Made by a program: the position numbers and the translations under genes. A DNA stretch of 64,000 bases from NCBI RefSeq assembly GCF_020422885.1, contig NZ_CP084622.1:1817001-1881000 (forward strand), given 5' to 3'. This stretch comes from Mesobacillus sp. S13 (GTDB lineage Bacteria > Bacillota > Bacilli > Bacillales > Cytobacillaceae). Shown piece by piece: positions 32,876 through 41,374 of the stretch. The notes beneath the pieces are model-generated. The model saw only the letters and a list, made by a program, of their open reading frames with translations. It searched no databases and was not told the DNA's origin. Positions within the stretch are counted from its first letter, which is position 1. Each line of letters starts with the position of its first letter.

Positions 32876-32893
32876 ACATCAGATGTCTGATGT
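32876..32893. promoter_or_regulatory. Palindromic operator for the GntR regulator
   Basis: ACATCAGA-TG-TCTGATGT is a perfect 8+8 palindrome with a 2-base centre. It lies between the predicted transcription start and the ymfC ribosome binding site, a position suited to autorepression. HutC-type GntR regulators bind palindromes of this size; that YmfC binds this one is an inference. Confidence 0.6.
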
Positions 32894-32920
32894 CTTGAGC
32901 AAAGGTTGGAGGAACGCCTC

Positions 32921-33646
32921 ATGTCGATCAAGTCAGATAACCGGCACCTGTATTTACAAGTAATCGATCACCTGAAGCAAGATATTCAAAAAGGTATTTA
33001 TAAAGAAAGAGAAAAACTACCTTCAGAATTTGATCTTGCCAAACAGCTTGGAGTCAGCAGAGCTACACTAAGAGAAGCATTGCGGATACTTGAAGAAGAA
33101 AACGTCATAGTTCGCAGGCATGGTGTAGGGACTTTTGTCAACGCCAAACCGTTGTTTGAGTCAGGTATTGAACAGTTGAACAGCGTGACGGGCATGATTG
33201 AGCATGCAGGGATGAAGCCTGGTACAATCTTCTTGAACTCAACGACTACTGGGCCAACCGAAGAAGATATCCGACGTTTTTCATGCTCTCATGATGATGA
33301 AATCACACTGGTTGAAAGGGTCAGAACTGCAAACGGGGAACCTGTCGTCTATTGTCTTGACAAGATTCCTTCAAGCATCCTGCCGGAAGATTCTTCATTT
33401 GAAGATGAGTCTTTGCTTCATCTTCTTGAAGTTAAATCGAACCGGAAGGTAACATACGCAGTTGCTCAAATTGAGCCAATTGGCTATCACGAGAAGATTT
33501 CACCCATCCTTGAATGCGAGCCGGAAACAGCACTGCTTGTTTTGAAGCAAATGCATTTCGACGAAAATGATGTTCCGATTCTTTATTCGGTGAATTACTT
33601 TAAAGCCGACAAGTTCAGTTTTCATGTCCTTAGGAAAAGAATTTAA
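32921..33646 (+). CDS. ymfC: GntR-family transcriptional regulator, HutC/UTRA type
   Basis: This 241-aa regulator has an N-terminal winged helix-turn-helix ([28 protein letters not shown] split over about residues 32-60). A C-terminal UTRA ligand-binding domain of the chorismate-lyase fold starts near residue 90. I chose the ATG at 32921 because TTGGAGGA precedes it. It is followed directly by a nucleoside ABC transporter, so its ligand may be a nucleoside or sugar derivative. An 8+8 palindrome just upstream suggests autoregulation. Confidence 0.88.
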   Translation: MSIKSDNRHLYLQVIDHLKQDIQKGIYKEREKLPSEFDLAKQLGVSRATLREALRILEEENVIVRRHGVGTFVNAKPLFESGIEQLNSVTGMIEHAGMKPGTIFLNSTTTGPTEEDIRRFSCSHDDEITLVERVRTANGEPVVYCLDKIPSSILPEDSSFEDESLLHLLEVKSNRKVTYAVAQIEPIGYHEKISPILECEPETALLVLKQMHFDENDVPILYSVNYFKADKFSFHVLRKRI

Positions 33647-33660
33647 TTTTTTTAAGGAAA

Positions 33661-33674
33661 TGTAAACGCTAACT
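33661..33674. promoter_or_regulatory. cre site for CcpA (carbon catabolite control)
   Basis: TGTAAACGCTAACT matches all 14 positions of the B. subtilis cre consensus TGWAARCGYTWWCW. It lies 15 bases after the ymfC stop and 59 bases before the transporter lipoprotein start. This suggests the transporter is repressed when preferred sugars are present. Confidence 0.65.
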
Positions 33675-33732
33675 GATTGGTTTTTCAGAACATTCCTGCG
33701 AAATCACAAACATTCTCTGGGGGGTACAAACC

Positions 33733-34827
33733 TTGAAAAAGCGTAAATTTGGTTTGGTAATGTCATTGCTTTTAGCAGCAGGTACAATGTTGGCAGGTTG
33801 CGGAAGCGACGAAGGCGACAGTTCTAAGGGCAAGGAGTCAGACTTAAGAGTTGGTATGGTCACTGACGCAGGTACGATTGATGACAAGTCATTCAACCAG
33901 GGTACTTGGGAAGGAATCCTGAAGGCTGAAGAAGAATTCGGCGTTAAGACAAAATACCTAAAGCCAGCAGGAACTACTGAAGCAGAATACTTAAAAGAAA
34001 TTGGTAACTTATACGACGCAGAATATAAGTTCATCGTTACACCGGGCTTTAAATTCGAAACAGCTGTTTTCCAAGCCCAGGATAAATATGAAGATGCTAA
34101 ATTCGTCATTCTTGATGGAAACCCACACAGTGGAGATTACAACCCAGTTGTTAAAGATAACACTGTAGCTGTATTCTTTGCAGAGCACGAGTCAGGTTTC
34201 CTTGCTGGTGTTGCTGCAGCTGTTGAATTGAAAGAAGGCGAAGCTGGATTCATCGGCGGTATGGAAATCCCTGCTGTACAAAAGTTCAACTGGGGCTTCC
34301 AACAAGGTCTTAAATATGCAAATGAAAACCTTGATACGAATGTAACAATCAAGGCTGAAAACGTAGTTTACCAGGGTTCATTTGACAACGCTGCTGCTGG
34401 CGGTCAAATTGCAGCTCAATTCTATGATCGTGGCGTAGATGTTATCTTCACTGCTGCTGGTGGTGTTGGTGTTGGAGCGATCAACGAAGCGAAGAACCGT
34501 GCGAAAGCTGGAGAAAACGTCTGGATCGTTGGTGTTGACGTAGACCAGTATGAAGATGGTAAATACGAAGGGGATAAGTCAGTCATCCTTACTTCTGCAA
34601 TGAAGAAGCTTGACCAAGTTTCTTACGATATGGTTCAAGCAGAGCTTGACGGCAAATTCCCAGGCGGAGAAACTTTGATTTTCGATGCTAAGAACGATGG
34701 AATTGGTCTTCCTGAGAAAAACCCTAACCTAAGCGAAGAAACAACAGCCAAGGTTAAAGAAGTATACGAAAAAGTTAAATCTGAAGAAATCAAAGTCTCT
34801 GCTGAGCAGGGAGATTTATTCAAGTAA
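33733..34827 (+). CDS. nupN: BMP-family nucleoside-binding lipoprotein
   Basis: This 364-aa extracellular solute-binding protein feeds the ABC transporter that follows. A lipoprotein signal ends in the lipobox TMLAGC, with the anchoring cysteine at residue 23. The mature protein has the BMP/PnrA fold (VGMVTDAGTIDDKSFNQGTW, FVILDGNPH, AVFFAEHESGFLAGVAA), which in characterised members binds purine nucleosides. The TTG start at 33733 follows CTGGGGGGT. It closely resembles the guanosine-binding NupN of B. subtilis, although there the genes lie elsewhere. Confidence 0.85.
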   Translation: MKKRKFGLVMSLLLAAGTMLAGCGSDEGDSSKGKESDLRVGMVTDAGTIDDKSFNQGTWEGILKAEEEFGVKTKYLKPAGTTEAEYLKEIGNLYDAEYKFIVTPGFKFETAVFQAQDKYEDAKFVILDGNPHSGDYNPVVKDNTVAVFFAEHESGFLAGVAAAVELKEGEAGFIGGMEIPAVQKFNWGFQQGLKYANENLDTNVTIKAENVVYQGSFDNAAAGGQIAAQFYDRGVDVIFTAAGGVGVGAINEAKNRAKAGENVWIVGVDVDQYEDGKYEGDKSVILTSAMKKLDQVSYDMVQAELDGKFPGGETLIFDAKNDGIGLPEKNPNLSEETTAKVKEVYEKVKSEEIKVSAEQGDLFK

Positions 34828-34835
34828 AAAACTGC

Positions 34836-34864
34836 AAAAGAGACGGTCTCCCGTCTCTTTTGTC
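34836..34864 (+). terminator. Hairpin between nupN and nupO
   Basis: AAAAGAGACGG and CCGTCTCTTTT pair around a 4-base loop with TTTTGTC after it. Partial read-through here would give more binding protein than permease, a common arrangement in ABC operons. Confidence 0.85.
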
Positions 34865-35067
34865 TATCGGACTTGAAAAGGAAAAATTTTGAACTTTTCA
34901 GAAGTGAAATTGTACAGCTCCAGAGCCTGGCTTCCAAACTAATCGGTATTCCATAAGGAAGTAATTGCATCACTTCCCCAGGTGCCGATGAAATGTTAGA
35001 GAAGCTGACAAGGGCGCTTACGCTATTCTTAATAGGTATAGAGTCTAATACAAAGGTGAGTGCTACT

Positions 35068-36591
35068 ATGAGTTATGTAGTTGAGATGTTGAATATTCGG
35101 AAAGAGTTTCCGGGTATCGTAGCCAACGATAATGTTACCCTTACCCTTAAAAAAGGGGAAATACATGCACTGCTAGGTGAAAACGGTGCGGGCAAGTCAA
35201 CCTTGATGGGTGTTCTGTTCGGCATGTATCAGCCTGAGCGCGGTGTAGTAAAAGTTAATGGCCAAGAAGTGAAGATTACGAATCCTAATGTCGCTAACCG
35301 TTTGGGAATCGGAATGGTGCATCAGCATTTCAAGCTGGTTGAAAACTTCACAGTAACGGAAAACATCATATTGGGCAGTGAGCCGCTTAAAGGCATGGTG
35401 CTTGATATTGATAAAGCTGCAAAAAGAATTGAAGAATTATCAAAGCATTACGGTTTGAATGTAGATCCTCATGCGAAAATCGAAGATATTTCAGTAGGTA
35501 TGCAGCAAAGGGTAGAAATTTTGAAAATGCTTTATCGTGAAGCAGATGTTCTGATTTTGGATGAACCAACTGCTGTACTTACACCAGCAGAAATCGATGA
35601 ATTGATGAAAATCATGCGTAACCTTATTAATGAAGGTAAGTCTATTATTATTATCACTCATAAACTAAAAGAAATTAAGGCCGTTGCGGACCGTTGTACA
35701 GTCATTCGCCGCGGAAAAGGAATTGGGACTGTCAATGTGGCAGAAACCAGTGAGGCTAGTCTTGCCGAAATGATGGTCGGACGTCATGTCTCTTTCAAAG
35801 TGGATAAGAAAGAAAGTACTCCTGGTGAAGTAGTACTTAAAATAGATTCTTTATCAGTAAAAAATAATCGAAAAGTTATGGGATTGAAAGATTTTTCATT
35901 GGAAGTCCGTGCTGGGGAAATAGTCGGGATTGCCGGGGTAGAAGGCAATGGACAAACAGAACTTGTTGAAGCGATCACTGGCTTGAGGAAAGCTGAGTCT
36001 GGGACTGTTCTGGTCGGAGGAGAAGATATCACAAACCTACCAATCCGCCAAAGAAATGAAAAAGGCATTAGCCATATACCAGAGGACAGACAAAAACGCG
36101 GTCTTGTTCTTGATTACTCACTTGTTTCAAACATGGTTCTTCAAATTTACAACAAACAGCCTTTCTCTAAGCGTGGATTATTAAACTTCTCAGCAATGAA
36201 AGCGTATGCTCAAAATATCATCACCAATTTCGATGTGCGATCAGGTGAAGGTGCTGCATCGATTGCCAGGACTCTTTCCGGTGGTAACCAGCAAAAAGCA
36301 ATCATCGGTCGTGAACTTGAACTTGATCCGAAGCTTTTGATTGCTGTACAGCCGACTCGCGGATTGGATGTTGGCTCCATTGAATACATCCATAAACGGA
36401 TTATTGAGCATCGCGACAAAGGGAACGCGGTATTGCTGATTTCTTTGGAGCTTGATGAAGTTCTTCAGCTTTCAGACCGCATAGCCATCGTCAATAATGG
36501 TGAGCTAGTAGGCGAGGTAATCGCGTCGGAAACAAACGAAAATGAAGTTGGTCTTATGATGGCAGGCGTGGCTAAGGAGAGAAGCATATGA
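35068..36591 (+). CDS. nupO: Nucleoside ABC transporter ATP-binding protein (two ABC domains)
   Basis: This 507-aa protein carries two fused ABC domains, as in sugar and nucleoside importers. The first has Walker A GENGAGKS (about residue 38), signature VGMQQRVEILK and Walker B VLILDEPTAVL. The second (from about residue 258) has a degenerate Walker A (GVEGNGQTEL) and a signature LSGGNQQKAIIGREL. I chose the ATG at 35068 because AAAGGTGAG lies 7 bases upstream. It overlaps nupP by 4 bases. Confidence 0.9.
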   Translation: MSYVVEMLNIRKEFPGIVANDNVTLTLKKGEIHALLGENGAGKSTLMGVLFGMYQPERGVVKVNGQEVKITNPNVANRLGIGMVHQHFKLVENFTVTENIILGSEPLKGMVLDIDKAAKRIEELSKHYGLNVDPHAKIEDISVGMQQRVEILKMLYREADVLILDEPTAVLTPAEIDELMKIMRNLINEGKSIIIITHKLKEIKAVADRCTVIRRGKGIGTVNVAETSEASLAEMMVGRHVSFKVDKKESTPGEVVLKIDSLSVKNNRKVMGLKDFSLEVRAGEIVGIAGVEGNGQTELVEAITGLRKAESGTVLVGGEDITNLPIRQRNEKGISHIPEDRQKRGLVLDYSLVSNMVLQIYNKQPFSKRGLLNFSAMKAYAQNIITNFDVRSGEGAASIARTLSGGNQQKAIIGRELELDPKLLIAVQPTRGLDVGSIEYIHKRIIEHRDKGNAVLLISLELDEVLQLSDRIAIVNNGELVGEVIASETNENEVGLMMAGVAKERSI

Positions 36592-37664
36592 GAAATACCA
36601 TCGTATCTTTAATATCCATTATTCTAGGTCTTGTGGCCGGAGGCATTCTGATGCTTTTCATCGGCAGCAATCCGATTGAAGGTTATTCCTATTTGCTTCA
36701 AGGTGCGCTGAAAAATCTAGAGCGTATCGGTAATACTTTGGCAACAGCAACTCCTCTTATATTCACTGGTTTATCTGTGGCTTTTGCTTTCCGTACAGGA
36801 CTCTTTAACATCGGGGCATCAGGACAGATGCTGGTTGGGGGCCTTGCTGCTACTGCAGTCGCCCTGACTTTTGATTTTTCCAGGCCAATCCTTTTATTGG
36901 TCATGGTCCTTGCAGGACTTGTAGCAGGGGCACTATGGGCATTCATTCCAGGTTTACTGAAGGCAAAGTTCAATGTTCATGAAGTTGTATCGACAATCAT
37001 GATGAACTGGATTGCCTACTGGACGATTTACTATGTCGTACCAGGTTATTTCAAGGGAGAATTCCTTGAAACAGAATCAAAAAAACTTGCTGAATCAGAT
37101 ACTTTAAGAACTCCATTTTTAACAGAAATGTTCGATGGGTCTTATATTAACTTAGGCCTTTTCTTTGCAGTCATTGCCGTAATCATTATTGCTTTCATCA
37201 TCGACAAGACAACGCTTGGTTTTGAATTGAAGGCAGTCGGATTCAATAGATTTGCTGCAGAATATGCAGGTATGAAAGTAAACCGCAACATCATTCTATC
37301 TATGTTGATTTCAGGCGCTCTTGCAGGAGTCGGCGGGGTAGCATTGTATACAGGAAATGCTTCAAGCATTCAAATCGGTATTCTGCCTGCACAAGGTTAC
37401 GATGGCATCGCGGTTGCTCTTCTAGGTGCAAACCACCCTGTTGGCGTATTCTTCGCAGCAGTGCTGTTCGGGATTCTTTACTCTGGTACTGGATTCATGA
37501 ATGCTATGACTGAAATTCCACCTGAATTGGCAAATACGATCATTGCGATCATCATTTACTTTGCTGCTACGAGTGTAATGATTGAGCGTTTGCTGAACAA
37601 ATTCAAGGCAAAAAAATCAAACAAAGATAAAAGTGGTCCTGTAGTCGAGAAGGGAGATTCATAA
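36588..37664 (+). CDS. nupP: Nucleoside ABC transporter permease 1
   Basis: This 358-aa membrane protein has eight or more hydrophobic segments of the BPD_transp_2 (RbsC-like) family. NIGASGQMLVGG is the conserved periplasm-side loop and GFNRFAAEYAGMKVNR the cytoplasmic EAA-like loop that contacts the ATPase. Its ATG overlaps the nupO stop. A basic C-terminal tail (KFKAKKSNKDKSG) faces the cytoplasm. It forms a heterodimeric channel with the next gene product. Confidence 0.9.
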   Translation: MRNTIVSLISIILGLVAGGILMLFIGSNPIEGYSYLLQGALKNLERIGNTLATATPLIFTGLSVAFAFRTGLFNIGASGQMLVGGLAATAVALTFDFSRPILLLVMVLAGLVAGALWAFIPGLLKAKFNVHEVVSTIMMNWIAYWTIYYVVPGYFKGEFLETESKKLAESDTLRTPFLTEMFDGSYINLGLFFAVIAVIIIAFIIDKTTLGFELKAVGFNRFAAEYAGMKVNRNIILSMLISGALAGVGGVALYTGNASSIQIGILPAQGYDGIAVALLGANHPVGVFFAAVLFGILYSGTGFMNAMTEIPPELANTIIAIIIYFAATSVMIERLLNKFKAKKSNKDKSGPVVEKGDS

Positions 37665-37665
37665 G

Positions 37666-38619
37666 ATGTGGTCAATAATAGAACAAATTTTTCCTTACGC
37701 GATTATCTTTACCATTCCTCTTCTTATTACGGCACTCGGCGGACTTTTTAGTGAAAGAAGCGGTATTGTAAATATTGCCCTCGAGGGTTTGATGGTCATT
37801 GGTGCTTTCTCTGGCGCACTATCCATCCATTACCTGAGCGGCGTATTGGACAACCACACTTTGGTCCTCTGGCTTGGATTGCTGGCTGCTATAATTGCTG
37901 GTATGCTTTTCTCTATCTTGCATGCGTTTGCGAGTATAAACTTGAATGCCAATCAGATTATCAGTGGTACGGCAATCAATCTAATTGCCACTGCACTAAC
38001 GGTGTTCCTTGCACGTAATATGACTGGAAGTGGAAACATCCGAATCTCAAGCGGTTTCTCACCGTCTAACGTTCCATTCCTTTCGGATATTCCAGTGATT
38101 GGAGATTTGTTTTTCACAAAAACATATCCAACAACATGGTTTGTATTAGTCATCCTTTTTGTAAGTTCATTCATCTTATATAAAACGAAGTTTGGTCTTC
38201 GTTTACGTTCATGTGGTGAATTCCCTCAGGCTGCTGAAGCAGCAGGGATCAATGTAAGAAGAGTCCGTTACAGCGGCGTTCTAATTTCAGGAGCATTCGC
38301 CGGATTGGGCGGCGCATTAATCATTGTCACACAGTCAGGTGAATTCACAGGAACTGTCGCAGGTCTGGGCTTCCTGGCGTTGGCTTCCTTGATTTTTGGA
38401 CAATGGAAACCACTAGGCGTGTTGGCAGCGACTTTCTTCTTCGGATTTGCCAGTACGATTGCGAACGTGTCACAAGTAATTCCAGAGTTGGCTGTCATTC
38501 CGCCAATCTTATTGAAGATTTTCCCTTATGTAGTGACATTAATTGCGCTCGTGATCTTCTCCAAGTCATCACAAGCACCAAAAGCTGTTGGGGAAACATT
38601 CGACAGCGGAAAACGTTAA
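37666..38619 (+). CDS. nupQ: Nucleoside ABC transporter permease 2
   Basis: This 317-aa membrane protein is paralogous to the preceding permease. SERSGIVNIALEGLMVIGAFSG, in the first third, and RSCGEFPQAAEAAGINVRRVR, in the second half, are the family loops (quoted regions overlap the usual conserved blocks). It starts one base after the nupP stop. It completes a binding protein, ATPase, two-permease set for nucleoside uptake. Confidence 0.9.
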   Translation: MWSIIEQIFPYAIIFTIPLLITALGGLFSERSGIVNIALEGLMVIGAFSGALSIHYLSGVLDNHTLVLWLGLLAAIIAGMLFSILHAFASINLNANQIISGTAINLIATALTVFLARNMTGSGNIRISSGFSPSNVPFLSDIPVIGDLFFTKTYPTTWFVLVILFVSSFILYKTKFGLRLRSCGEFPQAAEAAGINVRRVRYSGVLISGAFAGLGGALIIVTQSGEFTGTVAGLGFLALASLIFGQWKPLGVLAATFFFGFASTIANVSQVIPELAVIPPILLKIFPYVVTLIALVIFSKSSQAPKAVGETFDSGKR

Positions 38620-38632
38620 TAGTGCTACTGCT

Positions 38633-38668
38633 AAAAGAGGTACCTCGATTGGGTGCCTCTTTTAATTT
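38633..38668 (+). terminator. Terminator of the nucleoside transporter operon
   Basis: AAAAGAGGTACC and GGTGCCTCTTTT pair with one wobble, followed by AATTTTA. Confidence 0.8.
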
Positions 38669-38796
38669 TATGGACTAAAATACACATCAAGAGTATTTTC
38701 ATAAGAATTTGAACATTCTTTTTAGATTAAATCTTCCATATGTGTTAATATTAAGGAAAAGTTTGCTAAAAATAATATCGTTCAGAGGGCATGCAC

Positions 38797-39885
38797 ATGA
38801 AGCTATCATTATATATGGATGATCGTGAAACGGAAAAAATCTTTTCTTATTTGCGCTGGATATTCTTGTTGGTAGGGATTCTAGTATTCTATTTTCCCCC
38901 TCTGGCGGACAGGCTGAATTTTACGAAAGAAACATTTCCTTTATTATTGACAATAGGATTTGTCTACATGGCCGTAACCCAGACTGCTTTGATTAAAATG
39001 TCAGCGGGAAACGAGTATTTCAATTTACTTACGAAGGCTGGAATTGTCTTCGATTATATTGCGTTAATGTGGCTTCTTGCATTGACTGATGGGGTTATGT
39101 CACCTCTTTTTCCGATTGCTTATTTGGTCGTCATGCATGCGACCATTTACTGGCGGACAAAAGGAGCCATATTATCTTCAATTTCATTGACGGTTGGTTA
39201 CTCTACTATTTATGCCGTACAGGCTCAATTTGATTTTAATACAGCATTTGCTTTCGTTTTAAATCTCGCCTTCATTTGGATCATTGGTGTATTTGGATCA
39301 TTAATTGTTATACGTGAAAGGAAACACTTAAAACAGAAAGAAATTTTCCACGAACTGATGTTCACTGACTACTTGACAGGTTTATATAATCACCGTCATT
39401 TCCAGGAACAATTAAGGGTTCTGACGAGTGGAAAGCAGAGTTTCCTGCTGGTCATGGGTGATATTGACCACTTTAAGCAAATAAATGATCAGTTTGGGCA
39501 TTTAGCCGGGGACGAAATCCTTAAGAAAATAGGTAAGATTTTTCAGGAACTGGCAACTGAATATGATGCCCAGGCTTTTCGTTATGGCGGAGAAGAATTT
39601 GCCTTTCTTTTGCCAGCTATCGAAGAAACAAGTCAAATCCGCTTTTTTGATGATCTTTATGAAAGTTTATCTGCTGAAAAATTCAGTGAGGATTGCGAGA
39701 GTGTCACAATGAGCTTTGGGATAGCTTCTTCAAAAGGTGCAGCCTTGCCGGATAAACTTCTTGGATACACTGACCAGCTCTTATATACCGCGAAGGCAAA
39801 TGGTAAAAACCAGGCAAAATTTGAATCTGGCTATACTTATTTATACTCTCAGGCGAAAGAGGAAATAGCTGCTACAAGGCAATAA
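38797..39885 (+). CDS. Membrane-bound GGDEF protein (probable diguanylate cyclase)
   Basis: This 362-aa protein has five or six membrane segments (about residues 18-175) and a C-terminal GGDEF domain (about 190-345). FTDYLTGLYNHRHF, GDIDHFKQINDQFGHLAGD and the active-site GGEEF are intact, so it should make cyclic di-GMP. The inhibitory RxxD site five residues before GGEEF is replaced by TEYD, so product inhibition at that site is probably absent. I chose the ATG at 38797 because GAGGG lies 7 bases upstream; the ATG at 38791 is too close. It stands alone between terminators. Confidence 0.88.
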   Translation: MKLSLYMDDRETEKIFSYLRWIFLLVGILVFYFPPLADRLNFTKETFPLLLTIGFVYMAVTQTALIKMSAGNEYFNLLTKAGIVFDYIALMWLLALTDGVMSPLFPIAYLVVMHATIYWRTKGAILSSISLTVGYSTIYAVQAQFDFNTAFAFVLNLAFIWIIGVFGSLIVIRERKHLKQKEIFHELMFTDYLTGLYNHRHFQEQLRVLTSGKQSFLLVMGDIDHFKQINDQFGHLAGDEILKKIGKIFQELATEYDAQAFRYGGEEFAFLLPAIEETSQIRFFDDLYESLSAEKFSEDCESVTMSFGIASSKGAALPDKLLGYTDQLLYTAKANGKNQAKFESGYTYLYSQAKEEIAATRQ

Positions 39886-39912
39886 AAGCTTCCCATTTGG
39901 GAAGCTTTTTTC
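39884..39912 (+). terminator. Terminator after the GGDEF gene
   Basis: AAAAGCTTCCC and GGGAAGCTTTT form an 11-bp stem overlapping the stop codon, followed by T residues. Confidence 0.9.
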
Positions 39913-39930
39913 ATATTGGCTGCCAATTCC

Positions 39931-39960
39931 TTGAATTAGCCTGATTGTGAAAGGTATAGT
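39931..39960 (+). promoter_or_regulatory. Predicted sigma-A promoter of ymfF-ymfH
   Basis: TTGAAT (39931-39936) and TATAGT (39955-39960) are separated by 18 bases, 137 bases before ymfF. Confidence 0.4.
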
Positions 39961-40096
39961 TAGAGTATATTTATTGGAATATTAAATATAGACTTCACAA
40001 CGTATACATAATAAGAAGAATGTTTTATTTACATCAATCATGTGAAGAAGAAAGACTGTAAGCAAGTCCTGGTGTTATAAATAAAGGAGGATTTCA

Positions 40097-41374
40097 ATGG
40101 CTGTCATTTCTGAAAGTATCAAGGATATGAAGGGTTACAAGCTCCATATCGTCAAAACCGAAAAATTCAAGACGAATACAATTGTTTGGAAGATGAAAGC
40201 ACCACTTACCAGTGAGGATGTAACAAAACGGGCGTTGCTTCCGTATGTGCTGCAAAGCAGTTCGAAGGCCTACCCGTCAACATCAAAGTTTCGTTCCTAC
40301 CTTGATGAGCTTTACGGTGCTAATTTATATGTGGATGTTTCAAAAAAGGGAGAATATCAGGTCCTCAGTTTTTCACTGGAAATTGCCAATGAAAAGTTCC
40401 TGAGCGATCCAGATCCTTTGCTGAAAAAAGGAATGCAATTGATGTCTGAAATTCTGGTGAATCCACTGGCTGAAAATGAAGCTTTTGACAAAGACACTGT
40501 TGAAAAGGAAAAGAGGACATTAAAACAGCGGATACAGGCTGTCTATGATGATAAGATGAGATACTCCAATTTCAGGCTCGTACAGGAAATGTGCAAGGAT
40601 GAACCATATGCACTCCATGTCAACGGAGAGATTGATGATATCCCGCAAATTGACGAGAAAAATCTTTACGAATACTACAAGAAAGCCTTTGCGGAAGATG
40701 AGCTTGACCTATTTATTATCGGTGATGTTGATGAGACGGAAGTCCAGTCAATAGCACAGGATCTGCTGCAATTCGAACAGCGGACACCAAAACTTGTTGA
40801 AGCTTCGAAAAGTGTTCATGTGGAAGAAAAAACCGTCAAGGACAAAGAAGATGTCAAGCAGGGTAAATTGAATATCGGCTACAGGACGAATGTGCTTTAT
40901 GGTGATAGGGACTATTATGCACTCCAGGTTTTTAACGGGATTTTCGGAGGTTTTTCTCATTCGAAGTTGTTTTTGAACGTCCGTGAAAAAAATAGTCTTG
41001 CCTACTATGTCGCCAGCCGCCTTGAAAGCCACAAAGGTTTGATGATGGTCATGTCAGGCATCGAATTTGAAAATTTTGAGCTCGCAGTAAAAATCATTCG
41101 TGAACAAATGGAAGCGATGCAAGCCGGTGATTTTACCGACCAGGAAATTGAACAGACGAAAGCGGTGATCGAAAACCAAATGCTTGAGACCATGGATACT
41201 GCTAGAGGGATGGTAGAGGTCCTATATCATAATGTTGTATCGCGTGAAAATGTCAGCCTCGATGACTGGCTTCAGGGCATGAGTAAAACCACAAAAGAAG
41301 AAATCGTTGATGTTGCCAAAAAGGTTCAGCTTGATACGATCTACTTCTTAACTGGATTGGAGGGGGACAAATAA
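40097..41374 (+). CDS. ymfF: M16 peptidase-like protein YmfF (no zinc motif)
   Basis: This 425-aa protein has the two-domain fold of M16 peptidases but lacks the zinc motif. The expected HxxEH position near residue 55 reads SSSKAYPSTSKFRSYLDEL. The C-terminal half retains the conserved VREKNSLAYYVASR segment. It overlaps ymfH by one base, and YmfH has the intact motif, so the two probably form an active/inactive heterodimer as in mitochondrial processing peptidase. The ATG follows AAAGGAGGA. The substrate is unknown. Confidence 0.9.
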   Translation: MAVISESIKDMKGYKLHIVKTEKFKTNTIVWKMKAPLTSEDVTKRALLPYVLQSSSKAYPSTSKFRSYLDELYGANLYVDVSKKGEYQVLSFSLEIANEKFLSDPDPLLKKGMQLMSEILVNPLAENEAFDKDTVEKEKRTLKQRIQAVYDDKMRYSNFRLVQEMCKDEPYALHVNGEIDDIPQIDEKNLYEYYKKAFAEDELDLFIIGDVDETEVQSIAQDLLQFEQRTPKLVEASKSVHVEEKTVKDKEDVKQGKLNIGYRTNVLYGDRDYYALQVFNGIFGGFSHSKLFLNVREKNSLAYYVASRLESHKGLMMVMSGIEFENFELAVKIIREQMEAMQAGDFTDQEIEQTKAVIENQMLETMDTARGMVEVLYHNVVSRENVSLDDWLQGMSKTTKEEIVDVAKKVQLDTIYFLTGLEGDK

